Assembly: GCF_000974445.1 (NCBI RefSeq)
Contig: NZ_BBOJ01000006.1
Span: forward strand, 186,001-250,000
Reading direction: 5' to 3'
Length of the DNA stretch: 64,000 nt
Source of the DNA: Lentzea aerocolonigenes
Lineage (GTDB): Bacteria; Actinomycetota; Actinomycetes; Mycobacteriales; Pseudonocardiaceae
In this document: in pieces, positions 45,760 through 54,118 of the stretch
Position numbering within the stretch: position 1 is the stretch's first letter
Layout: each line of letters begins with the position of its first letter
The notes under the pieces: generated by a model
Database searches by the model: none
The model's input: only the letters and a program-made list of their open reading frames with translations
Told to the model about the DNA's origin: nothing
Translations under genes and position numbers: made by a program

Positions 45760-48700
45760 TCATTCGCTGGCACCCACCGCGTGGCACAGGTCCCGGAGAA
45801 CCTGCACCCCCACGGTGAGCATCGCCACGTCGACGTCAGCGCTGCCGGCCAGACCCGCATAGGAGGACCGGGCCCGGCCGAGGGCGTCGTGGTTGTCTCG
45901 CGTCCATTCCGTCAGTCCACCGGTCCTGAGGACGTCCGTGGCGATCGCGACAGTGAGCGCGGTGAGTTCGTCACGGAGAGCGGCCTTGGCCAGCTGGACC
46001 CAGTGCGAGTCCGCCGACGTGATCGGGATCGTGTCGTAGAGCCACGACAGCCCCAGGGTCTCCTCCGCGTGCGCACAGGTCGTCTCGAGATCCACGACGT
46101 CGAAGCCGCTGTCCTCGGCCGCTGCGGCCAGGGGGAGAGCCGTCTGCATGCGCGACACCGCGCGGCAGGCTGCCAGCAGCTCTGCGGACAGGCCGAGACC
46201 GGTGAGATCGCGGGTGCTCCGGCCGAGTGGCGTGCCGTCCTCGTCGGGACGGTGTTCGGCCATTGCCGCGTGGAGGCGGGCGACGGCAGGGCGGAACGCC
46301 GCCGCCTCGGCGTCGATCGCCCCCAGCCTGCTCTTCCGCCGGACCAGCCATGCCACGTTGTACTCCAAGGTCCGCGCGAGCGAGTGCCGGAGTGGGATCG
46401 TCGGGACGACCGGACACGGCGCCAGCCCGTCCCACAGCGCGTCCAGGCCGAGGAGGTCCTTGACGATCAGCACCGATCTGATCACCTGATCGGTGGGGGC
46501 GCCGGTGCGGTCCTCGACGCGGTAGATGAAACCGGGGCCGACGCGGTTGATGAGCTCGTCGGCCAGCCGCGTCGCGATGATCTCGCGCCCCAGCTGATGG
46601 GACGAGATCTGCTCGGCGTACTCCTCGCGCAGGGACTCCGGGAAGTAACCGGCCAGGACGCCCGCCATGCCGGCATCGTCAGGGATGTCGCACTTCAGCA
46701 GGATTTCGTGCACGAGGTTCTTGGCATGCGCGAGAATCACCGCGATCTCCGGCCGGACGAGCCCGCGACCAGCTGCTCGCCGCCGCTCGATCTCCTCGGC
46801 GTCAGGCAGGTGCTCGCGGGCACGAACGAGCCCGTGGTCCTCGAGGTCGTGGATCACCTGCTCGTGCCGGTCCAGGGCGGCCAGGCCGTACCCGTGCTCG
46901 ACGCTGATCGCGAGTGTCAGCCGCTCGCTGTCGGCCAGCACGGCGTGAACGACTTCAGGGGCACAGGCTGCGAGGACCCGGTCGCGCTGCACCCGGTCGA
47001 TGAGCCCTGACCGCTCCGCCGAACGCAGGAGGATCTTGAGGTTGACCTCGCGGTCGGAGGTGTTGACTCCCGCGGCGTTGTCGATGAAATCGGCGTTCAA
47101 ACGTCCTCCGGCCACGGAGAACTCGATGCGCGCGAGTTGGGTGAGTCCCAGGTTGCCCCCTTCACCGACAACCCTGCAGCGCAGCCGGTCGGCCGGTACC
47201 CGCACCCGGTCGTTGCCGCGATCCCCCACCTCGGTGTCGGACTCGTGCGAGGCCCGCACGTAGGTTCCGACACCCCCGTTCCACAACAGGTCGACCGGCG
47301 CCTGGAGGACCGCCCGCACCAGTTCGTCGGCTGACAGCACCTCCGCGTCGACACCGAGCGTGGCACGCGCCTGAGGTGACACTGCGACAGCTCTGCCCGA
47401 CCGCGGGAACACACCCCCGCCGGCGGAGATCAGCACGGGGTCGTAGTCCGCCCATGACGATCCCGGTAGCGCGGCGAGCCTCGCGCGCTCGGTGAACGAG
47501 GTCTTCGCATCAGGATCGGGGTCCAGGAAGACGTGCCGGTGGTCGAACGCGGCGACGAGGCGAAGCCGGTCGGAGAGCAGCATGGCGTTGCCGAAGACGT
47601 CTCCGGACATGTCGCCGATTCCGACGGCGGTGATGTCGTCCCGCTCCAGGTCGACGTCGAGCTCGGTGAAGTGCCGGCGCACGGCCACCCAGGCGCCTCG
47701 TGCCGTCACACCGAGCTGCTTGTGGTTGAAACCGGCGGAGCCACCCGAGGCGAACGCGTCGTCGAGCCAGTGCCCGGCCTCGGCCGACTCCGCGTTGGCC
47801 AGGTCGGAGAAGGCCGCCGTGCCCTTGTCCGCCGCCACGACGAGGTACGGGTCGGGACCATCAAGGGCCACCACGGCGGGTGGAGTGACCACCCCGTCGT
47901 CGGTGACGGTGTCGGTCACGTCCAGCAGGCCGCGCACGAACAGCCGGTAGCAGCGACGCACCTCCTCTCCTGCCGCAGCAGGCGCCAGGTCGGCCACGGG
48001 CGCCTTCACGACGAACGCACCCTTGGCTCCCGCTGGCACGATCAGCGAGTTCTTGACCTGCTGCGCCTTGGCGAGCGCGATCACCTCGTCCCGGTAGTCC
48101 TCGGCCCGATCCGACCACCGCAGCCCGCCCCTCGCCACCGGGCCGTACCGCACGTGCAGACCTTCGACGTCCGGGTGGTGAACGAACGTTTCCACCCGAA
48201 CCGCGGGATCGACGGGGAAGGGCAGCCTCGCCGGGTCGAGCTTGAGCACGATGGTCGCCGATGCCCGGCCGGTCTCGTCGCGCCGGAAGTAGCTGGTCCG
48301 CGTGACCGCGTCCACCAGACCCGCATACCAGTCCAGCACCCTGAACTCGTCCCTGGTCGTGGCGGCATCGGCGTACTTCGCGAGCCTGTTGTCGACCAGC
48401 GAGGCAGCGCCGGGGGCGAAACGCTGCTCGAACACCTCCACCCAGTGCCGGACGAACTGCGGATGCGCCGAGAGGATTCCGCGCACGTACGACGCGCTCG
48501 CACCGACCCCCGCCTGACGCAGGTACTGACCGGCCGCGCGCACGAGCTGAACCTGCCGTGGATCCAGATGCGCCTTGAGCACGAGCGAGGCGAGCTCGTC
48601 GCGATCCACGCCGCGTTCCCAGGCCGCGGTGAACGCCTGGGCGAGCAACGGCAGCACCTCGTCCAGATTTGGGTCCTCGACCGGTGCGAACATGAAGCTG

Positions 48701-48885
48701 TCCTCGGCCTCACCGGGCTGATGGTCGGTGAGGGCAAGTCCGAGGTGCTCGAACAGGGGCAGCACGTGCGCCAGCGGAGGCCGACCGCCGCCCCAGCCGA
48801 CCACGCACCTGAGCCCTGAACCGTCGGCACTCCACGTGACGCGCGGTGGCGCCCCGAGTGCCCTGAGCATGTCGGCCATGGCCAT
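45760..48885 (-). CDS. NAD-specific glutamate dehydrogenase, large (short-form) type
   Basis: 1041 aa, oxidising L-glutamate to 2-oxoglutarate and ammonia with NAD. The catalytic domain is clear: RYGPVARGGLRWSDRAEDYR (~225), KAQQVKNSLIVPAGAKGAFV with the substrate Lys, GIGDMSGDVFGNAM (~395), FLDPDPD, then GGVGTYVRASHESD and EGGNLGLTQLARIEF (~540). The family of 180-kDa enzymes has ~1600 residues; this one lacks the ~500-residue N-terminal ACT-like part. GGAGG sits 6 nt before ATG 48885, so the short form is a genuine start (115-kDa class) rather than a mis-call. Single gene. Confidence 0.9.
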   Translation of the reverse strand: MAMADMLRALGAPPRVTWSADGSGLRCVVGWGGGRPPLAHVLPLFEHLGLALTDHQPGEAEDSFMFAPVEDPNLDEVLPLLAQAFTAAWERGVDRDELASLVLKAHLDPRQVQLVRAAGQYLRQAGVGASASYVRGILSAHPQFVRHWVEVFEQRFAPGAASLVDNRLAKYADAATTRDEFRVLDWYAGLVDAVTRTSYFRRDETGRASATIVLKLDPARLPFPVDPAVRVETFVHHPDVEGLHVRYGPVARGGLRWSDRAEDYRDEVIALAKAQQVKNSLIVPAGAKGAFVVKAPVADLAPAAAGEEVRRCYRLFVRGLLDVTDTVTDDGVVTPPAVVALDGPDPYLVVAADKGTAAFSDLANAESAEAGHWLDDAFASGGSAGFNHKQLGVTARGAWVAVRRHFTELDVDLERDDITAVGIGDMSGDVFGNAMLLSDRLRLVAAFDHRHVFLDPDPDAKTSFTERARLAALPGSSWADYDPVLISAGGGVFPRSGRAVAVSPQARATLGVDAEVLSADELVRAVLQAPVDLLWNGGVGTYVRASHESDTEVGDRGNDRVRVPADRLRCRVVGEGGNLGLTQLARIEFSVAGGRLNADFIDNAAGVNTSDREVNLKILLRSAERSGLIDRVQRDRVLAACAPEVVHAVLADSERLTLAISVEHGYGLAALDRHEQVIHDLEDHGLVRAREHLPDAEEIERRRAAGRGLVRPEIAVILAHAKNLVHEILLKCDIPDDAGMAGVLAGYFPESLREEYAEQISSHQLGREIIATRLADELINRVGPGFIYRVEDRTGAPTDQVIRSVLIVKDLLGLDALWDGLAPCPVVPTIPLRHSLARTLEYNVAWLVRRKSRLGAIDAEAAAFRPAVARLHAAMAEHRPDEDGTPLGRSTRDLTGLGLSAELLAACRAVSRMQTALPLAAAAEDSGFDVVDLETTCAHAEETLGLSWLYDTIPITSADSHWVQLAKAALRDELTALTVAIATDVLRTGGLTEWTRDNHDALGRARSSYAGLAGSADVDVAMLTVGVQVLRDLCHAVGASE

Positions 48886-49855
48886 GTCGCGCCTCCACCA
48901 CCAAGGCTATGGCTGACTGGCGATGACCGCAGGGAAACCGGTCTTGGAAGTTCGGCTGGGGCGTGGCCGCCGAGGCGGTGGGCCGCACCACCCCGAACTG
49001 CGGAAGCGAGAGAGCCAACGCGAGCAGGGCTGCGGTCGCTGCGGTATCGCCGGTCCCCGTCCAGCCCGGTGAAGGGAGAATCGGACGACAGACAAGACCG
49101 TTACGTGGCAACGGAGTGTCTCCGCGCTGACACGTTGCGATGAAAGTCCATCTGGGACCGCCAAGGCAACGCGGCCATGGGCGTGCCATAGGGCTCCATG
49201 ACCCTTCTGACGTAACGTTCTCGTGCTCCACAAATCCACATGAGACGGTCGTGGAGATGGAGGATCGGCGTCTTCACGAGAAGCCTGACGCTCGGTGCGA
49301 TGTCGGCCGCGCTGTTGATGGTGGGGGCCGAACCTCGCCGACGGCAGCGGGTTGGAGCACATCGAGCAGGCCCGGGGTGCGCTGTTCGGCGAGGCGCTCG
49401 GGGCATGCGCCCTGTAGCCGAAGCCGCAGAAAGCCTGCGGCAGATCAACTGCAGCGCTCGCTGAGCACCACTGGCCTCTGACCTGTCTGGGTCACAGGCC
49501 AGTCATCGCCCGGAGAACGGGTACGTCCTCGGCCACGTCGACATCGGACCGCCGGGGCGGCATCGTGGTGCTGAGCGGCCTACTCGGCCTCGTCGGACAA
49601 GACGCCGAGCTGTTGCAGGATGCGTCACGAGGGTGCGCGGACACCGTGGCCGCTGAAAGAGTCGAAGGACCTCGCCCAGCCCCAAAGCGCTTGCGGCGTG
49701 GCAACGTCCACACGGAACGTCCACATCGGTCCGGCGTCCGTGCTCACCGAGGTGCCCGAACTGGGGCCTCGCCGGTGACGAACGACCCTGGCGGAACGTC
49801 TGGACGAGAGGACGCTCGAGGGTGCGACTGTCGTTGCGGACGAAGGGAGCTTGCG
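48886..49855. other. Gene-poor stretch upstream of glutamate dehydrogenase
   Basis: About 970 bp. Frames on both strands are short and of atypical composition; none carries a recognisable domain or a good start. A fragment GLEHIEQARGALFGEALG on the plus strand near 49350 ends in a stop and may be the tail of a lost gene. It includes the promoter of the minus-strand dehydrogenase and of the plus-strand cupin. Confidence 0.4.
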
Positions 49856-50329
49856 ATGGCCAAGACCGTTGTGCGGCAACACGATGAGGGCGATGCCTAT
49901 TGGGTGCTCGGCGGCCTTTACGAGGTCAGGGTCAGCAGTGACGACACCAACGGTGAAATGACCGTCATGGAGATGACGGTTCCGGCGGGGATGGGGCCAC
50001 CGCCTCACACCCACCCCGGTTCGGAGGCGTTCCGGGTGCTGGACGGCACAGTGCGCGTGCACATCAACGACGAGACCGTCGAGGCAGGGCCTGGGGCCTA
50101 TTTCTTCTTCCCCGCGGGCACGCTGGAGACGTTCGAGCCCGTGTCGGACACCGCCCGTGTGCTGGTGACCTACCTGCCCGGCGGTATCGACAGGTTCTTC
50201 GCCGAGGTCGGCGAACCGGCGGCGAGCCGGGAGCTTCCACCGCCGTCGGAGACTCCGCCCGACCTGGAGCGACTCGCGGCCGTCGGCGAGCGGTACGGAA
50301 TGCAGATGCAGATCCCCGAAAGGAGCTGA
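49856..50329 (+). CDS. Cupin-domain protein
   Basis: 157 aa from ATG 49856 (GAAGGGAG 7 nt upstream; a longer open frame upstream has no coding character). Single cupin barrel: TVPAGMGPPPHTHPGSEAF gives the HxH and Glu metal ligands (motif 1), and GPGAYFFFPAGTLETFEPVS the second motif, in which the usual His is replaced by Leu-Glu. Such small cupins resemble quercetinase- or ectoine-synthase-like dioxygenase/isomerase folds; the reaction is unknown. Confidence 0.85.
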   Translation: MAKTVVRQHDEGDAYWVLGGLYEVRVSSDDTNGEMTVMEMTVPAGMGPPPHTHPGSEAFRVLDGTVRVHINDETVEAGPGAYFFFPAGTLETFEPVSDTARVLVTYLPGGIDRFFAEVGEPAASRELPPPSETPPDLERLAAVGERYGMQMQIPERS

Positions 50330-50508
50330 CCCGAGGCTGACTCGATTCGGCGGCCTTCCTCTCGCGGTCGCCGGCCGGAGGGTGGCCGCAGGCGCCCTCA
50401 CGGGATGTTCAGCCGAGCGGGTGACACACCAAGAGACCGGATTGTCACGTCTGCCTGCAAAATGGAAGGCCTGGACGGGGACGGCGGGTCAGCCGTCCGG
50501 TCATCGCG

Positions 50509-51546
50509 GTGACCAACCTGACGAAGGCCGACGAGAGCATGGACGACGCGCCAGCCAGCCCGCCCGAGGGCGAACTCGGCGTGCGGCATGTCGTCGTGCA
50601 CGGCTACCGCCGCGCGTTCAGGATGGCCGGCAGCGGCCCGGTCCTGCTGTTCATACACGGGATCGGCGACAGTTCGGCCACCTGGCTGCACGTACTGCCG
50701 AGACTGGCCGAGCACTTCACCGTGATCGCCCCGGACCTGCTCGGCCACGGAGGTTCCGACAAGCCGAGTGCCGACTACTCGGTTGCCGGGTACGCGTGTG
50801 GAATGCGGGACCTGCTGACCGTGCTGGACGTCGATCACGCGACCGTGATCGGACACTCGCTCGGCGGTGGCGTGGCGATCCAGTTCGCTTACCAGTTCCC
50901 GGAGCGGTGTGAACGGCTCGTCCTGGTCGGCAGCGGCGGCATCGGCAAGTACGTGCACCCGCTGCTCCGGCTGGCCTGCCTGCCCGGCGCCGACCTGGTC
51001 ATCTCACTGGCCACCGCTGCCCCGGTCCTGATGGCCACCTCACTGCTCACCCCGCTCATGCGCGGCATCGGCGGTCTCGGCCTCGACGCCGATCTCCACT
51101 ACGTTCTGGAGCGGTTTCGCTCGCTGGCCGACAGCACCAGCCGCCTGGCGTTCCTGCGGACCCTGCGATCCGCAGTCGACTGGCGTGGGCAGACAGTCAC
51201 CATGCTCGACCGGAGCTATCTGCTCCTCGGGACTCCCACCCTGCTGGTGTGGGGTGATCGGGACCGGGTCGTACCGACCGACCACGCCGATCTGGCACAC
51301 GCGGCCATGCCCCACAGCCGCCTGGAGATCTTCACGGGCGCGGGTCACTTTCCCCACCAGGCCGATCCGGAACGGTTCGTCTCGCTGCTGTCGGACTTCC
51401 ACGCCGGCACCGCGGCCGCCGAGCACGACCACAACCTCTGGCGCACCATGCTGTGCACCGGCCACTTCGACCTGCCACAGGGCGAGCAAGTCGCACCGGA
51501 AATCCTCGACGCGGTGCACCGAGCCACCCATCCCAGCGGCTCGTGA
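50509..51546 (+). CDS. Alpha/beta fold hydrolase
   Basis: 345 aa (GTG 50509; ATG 50539 also possible). Classic order: GPVLLFIHGIGDSSATW with oxyanion HG (~50), PDLLGHGGSDKP (~75), nucleophile VIGHSLGGGVAIQF with Ser (~118), acid TLLVWGDRDRVVP (~250) and base FTGAGHFPHQADPERF (~278). This resembles meta-cleavage hydrolases and haloperoxidase-like esterases. It follows the cupin by 180 bp on the same strand, and converges with the sigma-factor gene. Confidence 0.88.
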   Translation: MTNLTKADESMDDAPASPPEGELGVRHVVVHGYRRAFRMAGSGPVLLFIHGIGDSSATWLHVLPRLAEHFTVIAPDLLGHGGSDKPSADYSVAGYACGMRDLLTVLDVDHATVIGHSLGGGVAIQFAYQFPERCERLVLVGSGGIGKYVHPLLRLACLPGADLVISLATAAPVLMATSLLTPLMRGIGGLGLDADLHYVLERFRSLADSTSRLAFLRTLRSAVDWRGQTVTMLDRSYLLLGTPTLLVWGDRDRVVPTDHADLAHAAMPHSRLEIFTGAGHFPHQADPERFVSLLSDFHAGTAAAEHDHNLWRTMLCTGHFDLPQGEQVAPEILDAVHRATHPSGS

Positions 51547-51567
51547 CCAAGACCGGAGCTCACGTGT

Positions 51568-52188
51568 TCACCCTTCGGTCAGCGTCCTCCGGAGCCGCGC
51601 CAACGCACGGTGTTGTACGACCCGGACCGCACCCGGCGTCGATCCGACCGTCTTGGCGGTCTCCTCCGCCGACAGCCCCACGACCACCCGCAACACGACG
51701 ATCTCCCGGTGCCTCTCCGAGAGGACCATCAGCAGCCGAGCCATTCGCTCGTGCGCCTCACCCTGCAAAGCCCGCTGCTCCGGCCCCTCCTCTGTCACGA
51801 GGGTTTCAGGAGCCTCGGAGACGGGTTCGCAGCGGTTCCTTGCCACGGCCCGATGGGCATCGGCGACCTTGTGCGCCGCGATGCCGTACACAAGCGCCAG
51901 GAACGGCCGTCCCTCGTCGCGGTGCCTGGGCAACGCCGTGAGCACCGCGATGCACACTTCCTGAGCCACGTCGTCCGCCGACACGAAAGATCGCTCCCGC
52001 CTGCCCACTCGGGCCCGGCAATACCGCACCACCAGTGGCTGGATGCTCGCCAGCAGACGCTCGATCGCCCGACGGTCCCCGTTGGCAGCCGCGGCCACTT
52101 CGGCATTCACGTCGTCACGAGACCTGCTCTTGATCAGCACGTGCGACTCGACCTGGGTAGCGGGTGCGTCTTTCCCGTCGATGATCAT
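51568..52188 (-). CDS. RNA polymerase sigma-70 family factor, ShbA/SigD-like
   Basis: 206 aa extracytoplasmic-function-type sigma factor. Region 2 is seen in RLLASIQPLVVRYCRARVG and SADDVAQEVCIAVLTALPRH, and region 4 in MVLSERHREIVVLRVVVGLSAEETAKTVGSTPGAVRVVQHRAL. The YCRARVGRR and FLALVYGIAAHKVADAHR stretches match the ShbA/SigD group of actinobacteria, which in Streptomyces transcribes hrdB. It starts at ATG 52188. No anti-sigma gene adjoins it. Divergent from the eight-gene sugar operon, 499 bp away. Confidence 0.88.
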   Translation of the reverse strand: MIIDGKDAPATQVESHVLIKSRSRDDVNAEVAAAANGDRRAIERLLASIQPLVVRYCRARVGRRERSFVSADDVAQEVCIAVLTALPRHRDEGRPFLALVYGIAAHKVADAHRAVARNRCEPVSEAPETLVTEEGPEQRALQGEAHERMARLLMVLSERHREIVVLRVVVGLSAEETAKTVGSTPGAVRVVQHRALARLRRTLTEG

Positions 52189-52687
52189 TGGCGATGCCTC
52201 CTACGTGATCTCTGCGGCCGGCATTGCCGCCACCTTCCACAGCGGAGGCACGGAGACGAATCTGACCAAAATGCGAAAAGTATTCGCTCCGCGCTCGACC
52301 GAATACTCAGTGACACCGGATTCTGCGAGAATCTCACCGCGAGTGAGCGCGCCGGCACCGCACGCAACGCCTCCCACTCAATGCGACGGCGAAGGAATTC
52401 CTAGGCGCTTTACTTTCGAACCAGGTCGCACGGCCAATGGATTTCCTGGTTCGTTTTTACGTCGTTCGAGTTTGTCTCCACACCATCAAGTGCCCAGGTA
52501 GTCCATCCGATGGTGTGGTTGCCGGTCCGTGGTCTCGGCGTTCACGGGCTGTCTGAGTGATGGTTGCGGGCGGGCCTGAAACCGCCTCAGTCGACATGAA
52601 GGAAATCCATTTTCACCGCCTGCGGCTCGACACCGCTCGCCGCTCGCCGATCCGACACATCCACTCTGAAGACAACGGAGCCCAGCA
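52189..52687. other. Divergent promoter region of the sugar operon
   Basis: 499 bp of locally lower GC between the sigma-factor gene and the eight-gene operon. No believable gene. It ends with GGAG 7 nt before the GH15 start. Confidence 0.5.
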
Positions 52688-54118
52688 ATGGTCGAGTCCA
52701 GCACCACGCCCGGCATGCCCGCCCGCACGAACAGGCCTGACGACACTTCCCGAGCACGTGCGAGCGTCCAGAACTCCATTGCGCCAGGAGCGGTCGATCT
52801 GCTTTCGCTCGTGCCGGTCATGTACACCTTCATGTTCCGGAACATCGCCAGCGACGGCTTCGTCTTCAGCGATCCGCAGTCTCCTGGCGACACGTCCCGG
52901 GACTCGAAGCCGGGCTGCGTCATCGCCGCCCCGTCGTTCCCCGCCGACACCCCCGGCATCGATGAGGACTACGTCTTCAACTGGGTGCGCGACGGGGCCA
53001 TCACGGCCATGGAAGTGGCCAAAGCCGCAATGCCCACCCGCCCTGGCGGGTCGGTGCAGACGCTCAACGACTACGTGACGTTCGCCGACCTCTGCCACTC
53101 CAACGCCCAGCCGCCGTGGACCAAGGGGCACGCCTGCTTCACGATCGCCGGCGACGCCCGCCCGTGGACCGAGCAGAACGACGGTCCGGCGCTGCAGTCG
53201 ATCACCATCCTGGCCGCCTACGACCAGCTCGATCCCGGCACCCAGAAGCGGGCTGCCGACCTGGTGAACTCGAACGTGGCCTTCCTCCTCGATGTCTACC
53301 AGGAACCCACCACGAATCTGTGGGAGGAGCACAGCGGGTACAGCTTCTTCGCCCGCTCCGCCCAGTTGCGCTGCTTCGAGGAGATCAAGGCCTCGACCAT
53401 TCCGGCCATCGACAAGCCCGCCGGACTGCAGCCGGCCATCAAGTGGCTGCGCCAGGCCCTCGCGGGTCACTGGGACGGGAACAAGTACGTGAGCATGATG
53501 GCCGACCCCGGCAACGGGGCCAAGCCATCGCCGCAGAACCCGGTCGTCAGCGGTTACGACCCGAACATCGACATCGTCCAGTCGGCCGTATACGGCGCCA
53601 TTCCCGTCACCGACACCAAGTTGCTCGCCACGGCGGCCCAACTGCGCGCGCAGTGGGAGGAGGGCGGCATCGCCTTCTACCCGGTCAACAAGGCGGACAA
53701 GGAACAGTTCGGCATCGGGCCGCTGTTCGGCCGCTACCCCGGCGACGTCTACGACGGTGACACCGCGCACCCGGTGCTCGGCGGCCACCCGTGGGCCCTC
53801 TCCACGTGCAACGTCGCCGAGCTGCACTACCGGCTGGCCGCCGAGATCAGGTCGACCCGCAAGGTGCCCTTCGACGACCTGTCCGCACCTTTCTTCGCCC
53901 AGTCCGGCATCAACGCGGGGACGGCCCCTGCGGTAGCCGCCGCCGCTTTGGTGGCGACTGGTGACGCCATGGTGCGGGCCGTCGTCTACCACAGCGACAA
54001 CCTGGAGCTCTCCGAGCAGTTCGACGGCTGGAGCGGTTACGAGCGCAGTGTTCACAACCTGACGTGGAGCTACGCCGCCTACCTGTCCGCCATGCGAGCC
54101 AGGGCGGAGGCGCTGTAG
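52688..54118 (+). CDS. GH15 glucoamylase-like glycoside hydrolase, no signal peptide
   Basis: 476 aa, an (alpha/alpha)6 barrel. GH15 motifs in order: YVFNWVRDGAITAMEV (~98), TEQNDGPALQSITI (~163), NLWEEHSGYSFF with the acid Glu213 (~212), GHPWALSTCNVAELHYRLA (~365) and SEQFDGWSG with the base Glu443, then NLTWSYAAYLSA. It would release a glucose-type residue from an alpha-linked substrate by inversion. There is no signal peptide or starch-binding domain, so it probably acts in the cytoplasm. First gene of the operon, with GGAG 7 nt upstream; the next start follows directly after its stop. Confidence 0.92.
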   Translation: MVESSTTPGMPARTNRPDDTSRARASVQNSIAPGAVDLLSLVPVMYTFMFRNIASDGFVFSDPQSPGDTSRDSKPGCVIAAPSFPADTPGIDEDYVFNWVRDGAITAMEVAKAAMPTRPGGSVQTLNDYVTFADLCHSNAQPPWTKGHACFTIAGDARPWTEQNDGPALQSITILAAYDQLDPGTQKRAADLVNSNVAFLLDVYQEPTTNLWEEHSGYSFFARSAQLRCFEEIKASTIPAIDKPAGLQPAIKWLRQALAGHWDGNKYVSMMADPGNGAKPSPQNPVVSGYDPNIDIVQSAVYGAIPVTDTKLLATAAQLRAQWEEGGIAFYPVNKADKEQFGIGPLFGRYPGDVYDGDTAHPVLGGHPWALSTCNVAELHYRLAAEIRSTRKVPFDDLSAPFFAQSGINAGTAPAVAAAALVATGDAMVRAVVYHSDNLELSEQFDGWSGYERSVHNLTWSYAAYLSAMRARAEAL

